Under the pieces are notes generated by a model. The model saw only the letters and a list, made by a program, of their open reading frames with translations, did not search any database and was not told where the DNA came from. Of a stretch of DNA of 13,162 bases, positions 6,701 through 13,150 are shown piece after piece. A program made the position numbers and the translations under genes. Each line of letters starts with the position of its first letter. Position 1 is the first letter of the stretch. The stretch spans positions 1 through 13,162 of the forward strand of contig LWDP01000050.1 of assembly GCA_002087915.1 (NCBI GenBank), read 5' to 3'. Source of the stretch: Enterospora canceri (Eukaryota > Microsporidia > Enterocytozoonidae).

Positions 6701-7234
6701 ATGTTATTCTGCACATCGTGCAATCGCACCATTGAGGACACAGAGCACTACAAGACGGAGATGCACGTCCTAAACAGCATGCGGAAGTGCAGAGGGGAGG
6801 AGCCAATCGCATACGCGGACTGCGAGAGCTGCTCGTCTTCAGACGAGGTCTCTTTGAGAGGAAGCGACTCTGGTGAATTCGAGTCGCTGAGCAGAAGGGG
6901 CCTGGACATCCACGCTGGAATTACGGTGAATTTGGCCAATGAGAGGGCGACCTGCATCTTCTGCCCTGAGACTGGGACACCAGTTCACTACCACAAAATG
7001 CATGGACTCGATTCAGAGCAAATTAGCTTCGTATTCAGTGGAATCTGCTTCATTTGCAAGGATGGTTTCGTGACACAGGGGGAGTTAGTGAGACATATGG
7101 AGCAAAACAGGCACCGAAACGTGCTGACTGATGGCGTCAGTCTCTACCTGGAAAATGGGAAGATTCTCCACCAGGACAAAATGAAAATGACAAATTGCCA
7201 CGGATTTGGAAGCCAGGGATTCAGAAGGAGCTAG
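6701..7234 (+). CDS. Rei1-like zinc-finger 60S ribosome maturation factor (short form)
   Basis: Rei1/ZNF622 acts in the cytoplasm on pre-60S particles, helping to release and recycle Arx1 after export. This 177-residue protein keeps the finger pattern. Finger one is near the N terminus: C4-x2-C7 with H16 and H22 in the HYKTEMH segment, as in the family's HMKTEWH. The second has CIFC at 85-88 with H98/H101 and an MHGL segment. The third has CFIC at 116-119 with H132 and H138 (VRHMEQNRH). An acidic Ser-rich linker (about 41-66) follows finger one. It is less than half the length of yeast Rei1, with linkers and C terminus pared down. ATG 6701 immediately follows ACACCCCAAAACA; the in-frame GTG at 6671 is rejected. 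The 3' end converges on Rae1 with a 40-base gap. Confidence 0.8.
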   Translation: MLFCTSCNRTIEDTEHYKTEMHVLNSMRKCRGEEPIAYADCESCSSSDEVSLRGSDSGEFESLSRRGLDIHAGITVNLANERATCIFCPETGTPVHYHKMHGLDSEQISFVFSGICFICKDGFVTQGELVRHMEQNRHRNVLTDGVSLYLENGKILHQDKMKMTNCHGFGSQGFRRS

Positions 7235-7274
7235 TCGCCACTTCCACAAAATGCTACTTCATAAATCACCTTTA

Positions 7275-8225
7275 TTACAGTCTCTGTAGGTCGCTGATCT
7301 TGATCTCTGGTCTCGTATACTGCTGCTGGAAGCCCTTGGACCAGTCATCTCCAACTGCAAATGCCACCTTCCTGTTTTGAACCACCATGGCCGTGATTGG
7401 TGCCGAATACTTCGCCCCTGCCATTTTGTACTTCGTGGCCTTGTTGATCACGTAGACGAATCCATCGGATCCACCACTCAGCAGCATGTTCTCGTCCAGA
7501 AATCTGATCTGATTCACGCTGTACAGCTTCTCGTCCTGTCTGTGCTGTCTCATCGTGAAGGAGCTCTTGGTGTTCGTGTTGAAGACCTGGATCTTCCCTT
7601 CTACCGATCCAACAGCAATGTCGACTCCAAATCGAGTCGGACTTATCGCAATCGACCTGATCGCGTACTCAAATGACGTCATAAACTCCTCAGACTTGTT
7701 GGTTGCCAAATTCACCAGAACGGCCTTCTTGTTCCTGAGACCAAGTGCCAGGTACTCGCCAACGCAATCCATACAATAAATCTTGGACTGCATGTTCACA
7801 GAATGCACCTCCTTGAATTCCGAATCGAATATTTTGTAGAATCCATCAAATGAGGCAGTGACTACGAAGTTGTTCATGAGGCGGACTGCCTTCACCGAGT
7901 TATCGTGCGCCTTGATTGTCTTCCGTACTCCTTCACTGCGCATGTCAACTGCTACGATATTTCCGTCTACGAGGCCTGCTACCACGAATGCCTCTCCAAT
8001 GAGACAGACTGAAAGAACTGGAGCTCCCAAGTTTTCGTAAATTTTGAGGGGTTCGAATCCGCCGAGATGGTTTTTTTTGTAGATGCGGACACATCCGTCC
8101 CAACTGGAGACGGCCATGAGGGAATCAGCGAGGGAGATGTCACTGACGGTGTCCTCTGGCGCATTTGGCACCTCAGTGGCCTCGATCTCCTTCGTTGTCT
8201 GTGATTTTGGCGCATACGAGTTCAT
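7275..8225 (-). CDS. RAE1: Rae1/Gle2-type WD40 mRNA export factor
   Basis: Rae1/Gle2 is a beta-propeller at the nuclear pore that works with Nup98-type partners in mRNA export. The 316-residue protein is little more than the propeller. WD-type blades include SLMAVSSWDGCVRIY, VTASFDGFYKIFD, IAVGSVEGKIQVF and LLSGGSDGFVYVI. The CVG...YLALGLRNK and GSVEGKIQVF...FTMRQHR regions match the Rae1/Bub3 group. The DWSKG motif (about 294-298) followed by an aromatic and polar tail points to Rae1, not Bub3. ATG 8225 is preferred because TTTTTACCC abuts it. An in-frame ATG at 8267 would add 14 residues and lacks a coding-strand CCC. The stop codon lies within TAATAAA, so it overlaps a possible polyadenylation signal. 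Confidence 0.88.
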   Translation of the reverse strand: MNSYAPKSQTTKEIEATEVPNAPEDTVSDISLADSLMAVSSWDGCVRIYKKNHLGGFEPLKIYENLGAPVLSVCLIGEAFVVAGLVDGNIVAVDMRSEGVRKTIKAHDNSVKAVRLMNNFVVTASFDGFYKIFDSEFKEVHSVNMQSKIYCMDCVGEYLALGLRNKKAVLVNLATNKSEEFMTSFEYAIRSIAISPTRFGVDIAVGSVEGKIQVFNTNTKSSFTMRQHRQDEKLYSVNQIRFLDENMLLSGGSDGFVYVINKATKYKMAGAKYSAPITAMVVQNRKVAFAVGDDWSKGFQQQYTRPEIKISDLQRL

Positions 8226-8228
8226 GGG
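8226..8228 (-). promoter_or_regulatory. CCC start-proximal motif deciding the Rae1 start
   Basis: The minus strand reads TTTTTACCC directly before ATG 8225. The MYG1 gene has the near-identical TTTTTACCCT before its ATG. This favours 8225 over the upstream ATG at 8267. Confidence 0.55.
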
Positions 8229-8299
8229 TAAAAATGTGGCTGTTTCACATCTACGAGTCAAATGCATAACTACCCCTAGAACACCACCAGTCTATTTAT

Positions 8300-9049
8300 T
8301 CAAATTGCCTTAGTAAAATCAAACGCGTTCTTTGGCCTCTCGCTGACCGTGTCCTTGGCACCTGCCTTCTCCAAGTTCAGCCCAGCCTCCTTGTTGTTGA
8401 ATACGTAGGCGTAGTAGACGTAGAAGAAGTCCAAATAGAGCCCAGTCTGAACCAGGGCAGTGACGATCATGAACATTTCGATGTACCGCTTCTGCCACCT
8501 CAGAATCACAAAATGGACGAAGTAGCAGAACCTGTAGAGCCCAAGAGTCAGAATGTACTTGGAAGTCATCGACTCGCAGTCCTCGCTCTCCTGGGTCATC
8601 ACAAGCTGCGGCAGAATGGCAACGGCCTCCAGTGCCAAACTGATGTTGTAGCAGAGATCCTCGTAGTAGTTCCAGTAGGTGTTTCTGGTAGCCAGAAACC
8701 CAGCCAGGGCGGCAACAACGAGAATGACCGTGATTGGAAATGAGTCGTGTCTTCGGTAGTAGCTCTTTCTGAAGCGGAAGAAGATGAGAAAGACCATTGC
8801 AAACTGGTAGAAGAGAAAGGCCGTCTTGATCACGTTTGAGTAGACGATCTTCCAGGAGTATTTGAACCAGTGGCGAAGGTGGAGATACCGGAGACAGTAC
8901 GTGATGAGGTAGAGGACGTTTGTCTTGAGACTGAGGCCCGAGACACTCTTGGTCTTGAGCACCTTCCTTATTATGATTATTCTTGATGCAATTAGTAGCC
9001 ATTCTGCTGCGTTACAGAACAGTTCTGAGACCACTGTGAGTTTGTCCAT
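8300..9049 (-). CDS. ERD2/KDEL-receptor-like protein, copy A
   Basis: ERD2 recycles escaped ER proteins from Golgi to ER by binding a C-terminal K/HDEL tail. This 249-residue, seven-span-like protein has the family framework: KTKSVSGLSLKT (32-43), CLRYLHL with Arg54, a SYYRRHDSFPITV loop (96-108), LEAVAILPQLVM (140-151, Glu141), the QESEDCESMTSKY loop, and LGLYR with Arg173 (matching Arg159 of the human receptor). The family His near residue 12 is Cys/Asn here, and the Trp corresponding to human W166 is Phe. A polar C-terminal extension of about 30 residues is unusual; it ends in KNAFDFTKAI. ATG 9049 is preferred to an in-frame TTG at 9088; a CCCCC run lies 8 bases before 9049. It is the first of three tandem paralogues. 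Confidence 0.9.
   Translation of the reverse strand: MDKLTVVSELFCNAAEWLLIASRIIIIRKVLKTKSVSGLSLKTNVLYLITYCLRYLHLRHWFKYSWKIVYSNVIKTAFLFYQFAMVFLIFFRFRKSYYRRHDSFPITVILVVAALAGFLATRNTYWNYYEDLCYNISLALEAVAILPQLVMTQESEDCESMTSKYILTLGLYRFCYFVHFVILRWQKRYIEMFMIVTALVQTGLYLDFFYVYYAYVFNNKEAGLNLEKAGAKDTVSERPKNAFDFTKAI
8562..8629 (-). repeat. 68-base tract identical to 10566-10633 (ERD2-like A side)
   Basis: It encodes the LEAVAILPQLVMTQESEDCES region of copy A. It matches copy C base for base, including synonymous positions, while sequence on either side differs widely. Eight further bases match beyond a single mismatch (8553-8560). Confidence 0.9.
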
Positions 9050-9186
9050 TATTAAAAGGGGGCGGGAAAAATAACTCAATTTGATCAATAAGGTGAGAAA
9101 TAGACTATTGGTTGGTGATGATACTGGTATTATTAGTGGTGTAGGACGTATGCAACTAGCATAGTCAGAATGGATTCATCCACCTG
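9050..9186. other. Intergenic gap between ERD2-like A and the small membrane protein
   Basis: It holds 137 bases. Next to the ERD2-like A start is a minus-strand CCCGCCCCC block (9058-9066). The rest is AT-rich and must contain the 3' end of the small membrane protein transcript. I see no RNA gene in it. Confidence 0.5.
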
Positions 9187-9510
9187 TCATAGGTTCTTGA
9201 ACTGGATTGTTTTGCACTTTTTAGGAAAAGTGCCTGGTGATGCCTGGTTTCCCTCATCCTTCACTTGGTGTCTTTCTGGTATAAAATGCTGCTTTATGTT
9301 CAGAATAAAGAATAGAACAACAACCACAGTAGCACAGACTACACTGATCCAACTCATCAGCAGCACATTCTGAAATGGATCAACGGAATCAATGACCCTC
9401 TTGTCCAGGTATCTGTCTGTGAACCTGCTTACGAGGCTACTTAGCTTCGAGACAGCGTTGCTGTACGTGTCTGGTACACATGAAATTGTTCCAAATAGGG
9501 TACTAAACAT
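9187..9510 (-). CDS. Small single-span membrane protein, function unknown
   Basis: This 107-residue protein has one clear membrane segment at about 49-71 (strongly Val/Ile/Leu/Phe). A polar, mildly amphipathic N-terminal half precedes it and a basic tail (FPKKCK near the end) follows. I do not recognise the family. It could be a type II or tail-proximal membrane protein of the secretory system, but only its place among ERD2-like genes suggests that. Reality as a gene rests on the ATG at 9510 preceded by CACCCTTT, the same start context as its neighbours, and on filling the gap between two co-directional genes. Only 17 bases separate it from ERD2-like B upstream. Confidence 0.65.
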   Translation of the reverse strand: MFSTLFGTISCVPDTYSNAVSKLSSLVSRFTDRYLDKRVIDSVDPFQNVLLMSWISVVCATVVVVLFFILNIKQHFIPERHQVKDEGNQASPGTFPKKCKTIQFKNL

Positions 9511-9527
9511 AAAGGGTGATTATTTTA

Positions 9528-10163
9528 TCATTTTTGTCTTCTAAACTTCTCCTCTATGTTCACGCGTATGTGTTTGTAGTAGACTCTGATGAAATCAGCC
9601 ACCAGAGCCAGTCCAAATAGCCCAATCAGACTGTTGAATACTCTGCCTCGACCAATGTCATCCACCAGGTTCAGTGTCTTACCAGTTGAGTAGTAGAAGA
9701 GTATTCTGCCATTCATTGACTCACAGTCTCCACTCTCCTGCATCATCACAAGCTGTGGAATCACGCTCAGTGACTCCAGCACCACTCCCACGCACCAGAA
9801 TGCTTCGATGAATCCACCCCGTCTTATACTGCCCAATAATCCAATTCCTAGGGAAATGAGCATCAGAATCCAAATTGACATTTTATCAGCCTGTTTATCG
9901 TACGTCTTGTTGTATTTGAATAGAATCAGCACAATTATTCCGATCTGGTACTCCAACATTGCTATTTTGCACAGATTGCTGCTCAGGTGGTAGAGGGAGA
10001 CGTCTGACCACTCCTTTGGGTTTGAGAACTGGAGGACGTATCCAATGAGCATGCAAGTGTTTGACTTGAGGCTGATTCCGCTCACTGTCTGCATCCGTCG
10101 CATCTTTCTGAATACGAGTAGTTTTGACACGATGACAAGAGTGAATCCAAGTAACTTGAGCAT
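9528..10163 (-). CDS. Divergent ERD2-like protein, copy B (ligand-site residues lost)
   Basis: Family membership is shown by MQTVSGISLKSN (24-35) and VVLESLSVIPQLVMMQESGDCESM (127-150), which parallel the same blocks in copies A and C. The 211-residue protein keeps several hydrophobic spans. The residues that bind the retrieval tail are mostly gone: the Arg of the RYLDL segment is Gln45, and the LGLYR block is replaced by an unrelated YSTGKTLN stretch. Only Glu130 remains. It is thus unlikely to be a K/HDEL receptor; altered cargo choice, a structural role or decay are all possible. The frame is intact and the start has a good context (CCCCC five bases before ATG 10163), which argues against a simple pseudogene. 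Confidence 0.82.
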   Translation of the reverse strand: MLKLLGFTLVIVSKLLVFRKMRRMQTVSGISLKSNTCMLIGYVLQFSNPKEWSDVSLYHLSSNLCKIAMLEYQIGIIVLILFKYNKTYDKQADKMSIWILMLISLGIGLLGSIRRGGFIEAFWCVGVVLESLSVIPQLVMMQESGDCESMNGRILFYYSTGKTLNLVDDIGRGRVFNSLIGLFGLALVADFIRVYYKHIRVNIEEKFRRQK

Positions 10164-10363
10164 ATTAAGGGGGAAATTTAGGCAGGTAAGTGGATTATAA
10201 ATGGTAGAACACGATAATTAGAGGCTGATGAGAGACCAATCAATTTATAGGTAGAATTGTATATAGAAAGTTACTATCTAACTACCTACATATCTACCTA
10301 CATATCTACTTACACCCTTCTATATACACCACACTATTCACAACTTTACTAATAATTATGTTA
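10164..10363. other. Intergenic gap between ERD2-like B and C
   Basis: This 200-base gap has a minus-strand CCCCC run (10169-10173) beside the copy B start, and a TAC/CTA-rich repeat patch toward the copy C stop codon. A CTGATGAG string (10226-10233) is present but I see no RNA structure to go with it. Confidence 0.5.
10282..10315 (+). repeat. Short tandem repeat CTACCTACATAT
   Basis: Two exact 12-base copies (10282-10293 and 10294-10305) are followed by a partial third (CTACTTACAC). The patch lies in the 3' flank of ERD2-like C. Similar CTACCTA-rich sequence recurs in that gene's 5' flank (about 11146-11183). Confidence 0.8.
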
Positions 10364-11059
10364 TCAATTCTTTATCATACTCTTGAAGTTGTTTCCCTTG
10401 TTAATACAGTAGTTGTAATAGACCTTGAAGAAATCAACATACAAAGCAGTCTGAATCAGACTCGTGAATATCATCAGCATATCAACAGTCTCACCTGCCA
10501 TTTTGCGTATCACAAAATAGATGAGGTAATTCAGCCTATAGAGACCAAGGAAGAAGATGTACTTTGAAGTCATCGACTCGCAGTCCTCGCTCTCCTGGGT
10601 CATCACAAGCTGCGGCAGAATGGCAACGGCCTCGAGAATGAGACTGAGGGTGTAGAGGAAGTCTTCAATGAAGAAGAGGCGGGAGCTGATGATCAGGGCA
10701 ATCAGACAGCTTGCTCCAACCAGAACGGTGATTGGGAAGCTGTCGAATCTGCCGTAGTAGCTCTTTCTGTACCTGATTCCAATGAGGTAGCAGACGTAGA
10801 GTTGATAGGCGGTGAGGAAGATCTTGAATGTCGTATTGTAGATCTGGAGGTAGTTTATGGCCAGACGGCCTAGGGATCGATTGACGTATTTGATGCGTCT
10901 GATATCCACGTATCTGCAGAGGTAGACCAGGAGATAGACAGCCTGCGTCTTGAGACTCAGCCCGGAGACACTCCTTGAATTCCACACCTTGTGGAGCAGG
11001 AAGACCCTGCTGATGACCATCAGGGCGTCTCCCAGGAATCTGAATAGATTTGTTAGCAT
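10364..11059 (-). CDS. ERD2: ERD2/KDEL-receptor-like protein, copy C
   Basis: This 231-residue copy is closest to a canonical ER retention receptor in length and residues. It has FLGD near the N terminus (8-11), SRSVSGLSLKT (28-38), LCRYVDI with Arg49, SYYGRFDSFPITV (100-112), LEAVAILPQLVM (142-153, Glu143), QESEDCESMTSKY, and LGLYR with Arg175. An Arg at 185 lines up with human Arg169. The usual His near residue 12 is absent, and Phe replaces the Trp at the human 166 position. Human receptors use these sites for tail recognition and pH response, so signal preference may differ. Its best candidate role is the main retrieval receptor. ATG 11059 has CCCCTT immediately before it. It is head of the tandem cluster and diverges from PSP1. 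Confidence 0.92.
   Translation of the reverse strand: MLTNLFRFLGDALMVISRVFLLHKVWNSRSVSGLSLKTQAVYLLVYLCRYVDIRRIKYVNRSLGRLAINYLQIYNTTFKIFLTAYQLYVCYLIGIRYRKSYYGRFDSFPITVLVGASCLIALIISSRLFFIEDFLYTLSLILEAVAILPQLVMTQESEDCESMTSKYIFFLGLYRLNYLIYFVIRKMAGETVDMLMIFTSLIQTALYVDFFKVYYNYCINKGNNFKSMIKN
10566..10633 (-). repeat. 68-base tract identical to 8562-8629 (ERD2-like C side)
   Basis: Partner of the tract in copy A, in the same orientation and the same codons. Copy B has only a partly matching equivalent near 9718-9770. Confidence 0.9.
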
Positions 11060-11269
11060 AAGGGGTAATACGAGGCAAACAAATTAGGAGCACAATTAGT
11101 GCCGTTAGTTAAGGTGGTTAGTATAATATTGTGATATTGTAATTTACTACCCTATCTAATCAACTACCTACCTAATCACCTACAACATTCTTTTGTGCTA
11201 TTATTTTTTGTGCTATTATTTTTTGTGCTATTATTTTTGTGCTATTATTTCTCATAATTCTTTTAGCCC
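11060..11269. other. Divergent promoter region between ERD2-like C and PSP1
   Basis: This 210-base gap serves two divergent genes. It has a CCCC motif for ERD2-like C (11062-11065 on the minus strand), a CTACCTA-rich stretch, a T-rich tandem repeat, and a CCC motif (11267-11269) abutting the PSP1 ATG. No RNA gene is apparent. Confidence 0.55.
11191..11250 (+). repeat. Four-copy TTTTGTGCTATTATT tandem repeat before PSP1
   Basis: GTGCTATTATT recurs four times, starting at 11195, 11210, 11225 and 11239, separated by T runs. Unit lengths are therefore 15, 15 and 14 bases. The repeat ends 19 bases before the PSP1 start codon, inside its presumed promoter or 5' leader. Confidence 0.9.
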
Positions 11270-12043
11270 ATGTCACACAAAAATAGAAGACGATCTCTGA
11301 ACATAGACAAGCCAGCAATGGTGCAAGACAGACTTCTTCCTTTTGATGGTGGCATCTGGGTTGAGACCAGCGAGCAGTGGGCGGAGGAGGAGACTCCTGG
11401 CGCAGCACCGGAGCCAGTCGACCAGGAAACTGAGGAAGCAACAATCTGCACAAATAGTTCAAATAGCATAAGAAGTGATATACGAAACAGTAGAGAATAC
11501 CTGATTGTGTTTGAAAGTGGGAGAACACTGGTTGGAATGAGTTCGACTGACTACGGGAGGAACGTGATGGTCGTGGTGGAGGCAGACAGGGGCGAGGACG
11601 TGGGACTGGTCGTCGACGTCCTCTCTGAGGGCGAGAAGGAGAATCTGCCCAATTCAACCCAGTCGTATGCCCAACTATTTCTATCAGAATATTTTGATAG
11701 GCTGAATTACAGGCACGCCTCAACAAGGGCGTTCTTTGCCACCAACTACCAGCACGCGGAGCCAAAGAGGATTCTGCGACCAGCCACCTCGTCAGAGGTG
11801 GAGCGTCTCCACGAGAGGAGGCAGCAGGAGAGAATGGCCCTCGAATACCTGAACCACATCAAGGACGTCTACTCCGTCGACATGGAGATCACCAAGTGCG
11901 AGTACCAGTCTGACTCAAAGCGTATTACGTTCTACTATAGAAGCACGAAGCGAATTGACTTCAGGGAGCTGGTGAAGGAGCTGTTTAAGCACTTCAAAAT
12001 CAGAATATGGATGTGTAGTGAAAACAGGGAGTTCTACAAGTAA
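11270..12043 (+). CDS. PSP1-domain protein
   Basis: The PSP1 C-terminal domain is shared by the yeast polymerase suppressor PSP1 and bacterial RicT/YaaT proteins; its biochemical role in eukaryotes is not settled. The 257-residue protein has a polar, acidic N-terminal 70 residues. The domain follows, from about 77 to 253: YLIVFESGRTLVGM, VVVEADRGEDVGLVV (101-115), then PKRILRPATSSEVERLHERRQQE (165-187), and ITFYYRSTKRIDFRELVKELFKHFKIRIWM (219-248). The last two blocks match the family's hallmark (RRILR.A...E...L and LTFYF....RVDFR.LV..L...F.TRI). GCCC abuts ATG 11270. A KRILRPAT hallmark and a clear end at the stop suggest a complete gene. Confidence 0.9.
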   Translation: MSHKNRRRSLNIDKPAMVQDRLLPFDGGIWVETSEQWAEEETPGAAPEPVDQETEEATICTNSSNSIRSDIRNSREYLIVFESGRTLVGMSSTDYGRNVMVVVEADRGEDVGLVVDVLSEGEKENLPNSTQSYAQLFLSEYFDRLNYRHASTRAFFATNYQHAEPKRILRPATSSEVERLHERRQQERMALEYLNHIKDVYSVDMEITKCEYQSDSKRITFYYRSTKRIDFRELVKELFKHFKIRIWMCSENREFYK

Positions 12044-12050
12044 AACCAAT

Positions 12051-12112
12051 AGAGTTATCAAAAGAGTTATCTAAAAGAGTTATTAATAGAGTTATCTAAA
12101 AGAGTTTACTCT
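12051..12112 (+). repeat. AGAGTTAT tandem array with terminal palindrome
   Basis: AGAGTTAT starts at 12051, 12063, 12076 and 12088, with a variant AGAGTTTA at 12101. The spacing alternates 12, 13, 12, 13, so the true unit is a 25-base doublet. The final copy merges into the palindrome AGAGTTTACTCT, which could act as a weak hairpin. Confidence 0.85.
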
Positions 12113-12186
12113 ATTGAATGGAGTCACTTTAAAACATTCTACTCACTTTAATATTTGACTCACCTTAAGCAGTTTATTCTTTTTTA

Positions 12187-12189
12187 CCC
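12187..12189 (+). promoter_or_regulatory. CCC start-proximal motif of the MYG1 gene
   Basis: TTTTTACCCT directly precedes ATG 12191. It supports that ATG over the in-frame TTG at 12155. Confidence 0.55.
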
Positions 12190-12190
12190 T

Positions 12191-13150
12191 ATGAAACCAC
12201 GTGGATCCATTTTCAAGAAGCGTCCTCTCCTTGTAACTCATTCTGACACGTTCCACGGTGATGAGATCCTGGCCACTGCCTTCCTAATGGAACTGTTTCC
12301 CAACTTCAGACTGATCAGAACGAGGGATAAGGCCGTCATTGAGACTGGCGACATCGTCTACGACGTCGGATTCGTTTGTGATCCGGCAGCAAACAGGTAC
12401 GACCACCACATGGGCTGGTTCAATGAGACATTCAGTCCGAAATACGACATCAAGTTGTCTAGTGCTGGACTGATCTACAAGTACTTTGGCACCGATGTGC
12501 TTGAGAAGAGGGGAGTGAGGCGGCTGCTCAGTGACACCCTCTACGACTTCATCGTCGATAAAGTGTACAGGGACATCTTTCTACCAGCAGATGCAATTGA
12601 TAACGGATATGAACTCCCTGGTGGAATTAGGGTGAGATCAATTCAGGATGTCGTTGGCTCGTACAACACGAATGGTGGCACGGCCAACTACCACCAGAAA
12701 CAGGACAGTCGATTCCACGAGGCCCTTGCTGTGGTACGGGCTGACTTGGTGAACTACCTTGACAACCTGTGTGGGAGGTACGTTCCGAAACTGGAGGTGG
12801 TTTACACCGAAATGAGCAGATTGAGGAGTACGAACATTTATGTAGCAGAAGATGCCTATGATACGCAGTTGATCAAGGATGTGGAGGAAATGTACGAGTT
12901 CAACTTGGATTACATGATACTGCCTAGGAGGGAGAAGTACGTCATCTACTGCTTTACTAAGAGGGGGAAGCAGTTTGAGTCAAAGAGGCCACTGAAGAAG
13001 GAGTGGAGAGGGAAAGAAGGAGAGGAGTTAAAGAGGATTTCTGGGATAGAAGGAATACAGTACGTGCATGCAACTGGATTCACTGGGGCAGCTGAGACAC
13101 TTGAAGGGGCAATTACGATGTGTAGGGCAGGTAGTAATAATAGTAGTTAG
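12191..13150 (+). CDS. MYG1: MYG1-type (UPF0160) DHH-family exonuclease
   Basis: MYG1 is a 3'-5' RNA exonuclease described in nucleoli and mitochondria of animals and yeast, where it trims rRNA and mitochondrial transcripts. The 319-residue protein covers the full family length. It has THSDTFHGDEILATAFL (16-32; family form THNGTFHCDE), IRTRD (42-46), DIVYDVG (54-60), the RYDHH motif (69-73), KLSSAGLIYKYFG (88-100), a DAIDNG segment, EEWRG-like KKEWRGKEGEEL, and the C-terminal SGIEGIQYVHATGF hallmark. Metal-binding His and Asp residues in the first and DHH motifs are present, so it is probably active. The C terminus ends in Ser/Asn residues encoded by AGT/AAT triplets. Nothing marks a mitochondrial leader, as expected for an organism with reduced mitochondria. 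Confidence 0.95.
   Translation: MKPRGSIFKKRPLLVTHSDTFHGDEILATAFLMELFPNFRLIRTRDKAVIETGDIVYDVGFVCDPAANRYDHHMGWFNETFSPKYDIKLSSAGLIYKYFGTDVLEKRGVRRLLSDTLYDFIVDKVYRDIFLPADAIDNGYELPGGIRVRSIQDVVGSYNTNGGTANYHQKQDSRFHEALAVVRADLVNYLDNLCGRYVPKLEVVYTEMSRLRSTNIYVAEDAYDTQLIKDVEEMYEFNLDYMILPRREKYVIYCFTKRGKQFESKRPLKKEWRGKEGEELKRISGIEGIQYVHATGFTGAAETLEGAITMCRAGSNNSS

Larger units (their letters stand above)
12044..12190. other. Intergenic gap between PSP1 and MYG1 genes
   Basis: These 147 bases lie between two co-directional genes. They hold an AGAGTTAT repeat array, a small palindrome AGAGTTTACTCT (12101-12112), three further CACTTTA/CACCTTA-like strings, and TTTTTACCCT before the MYG1 ATG. Confidence 0.6.

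Noticed and set aside
9113..9119. GTGATGA resembling a snoRNA C box
   Set aside because: No CTGA D box follows within the intergenic gap and no terminal stem is visible.
10226..10233. CTGATGAG, resembling a hammerhead ribozyme core or a C box
   Set aside because: No GAAA partner with flanking stems and no D box at suitable distance, so the string is taken as chance.
11172..11765. Minus-strand 197-residue frame ending in repeats of KIIAQ
   Set aside because: It is antisense to the PSP1 gene, and the peptide repeat is only the translation of the T-rich tandem repeat.
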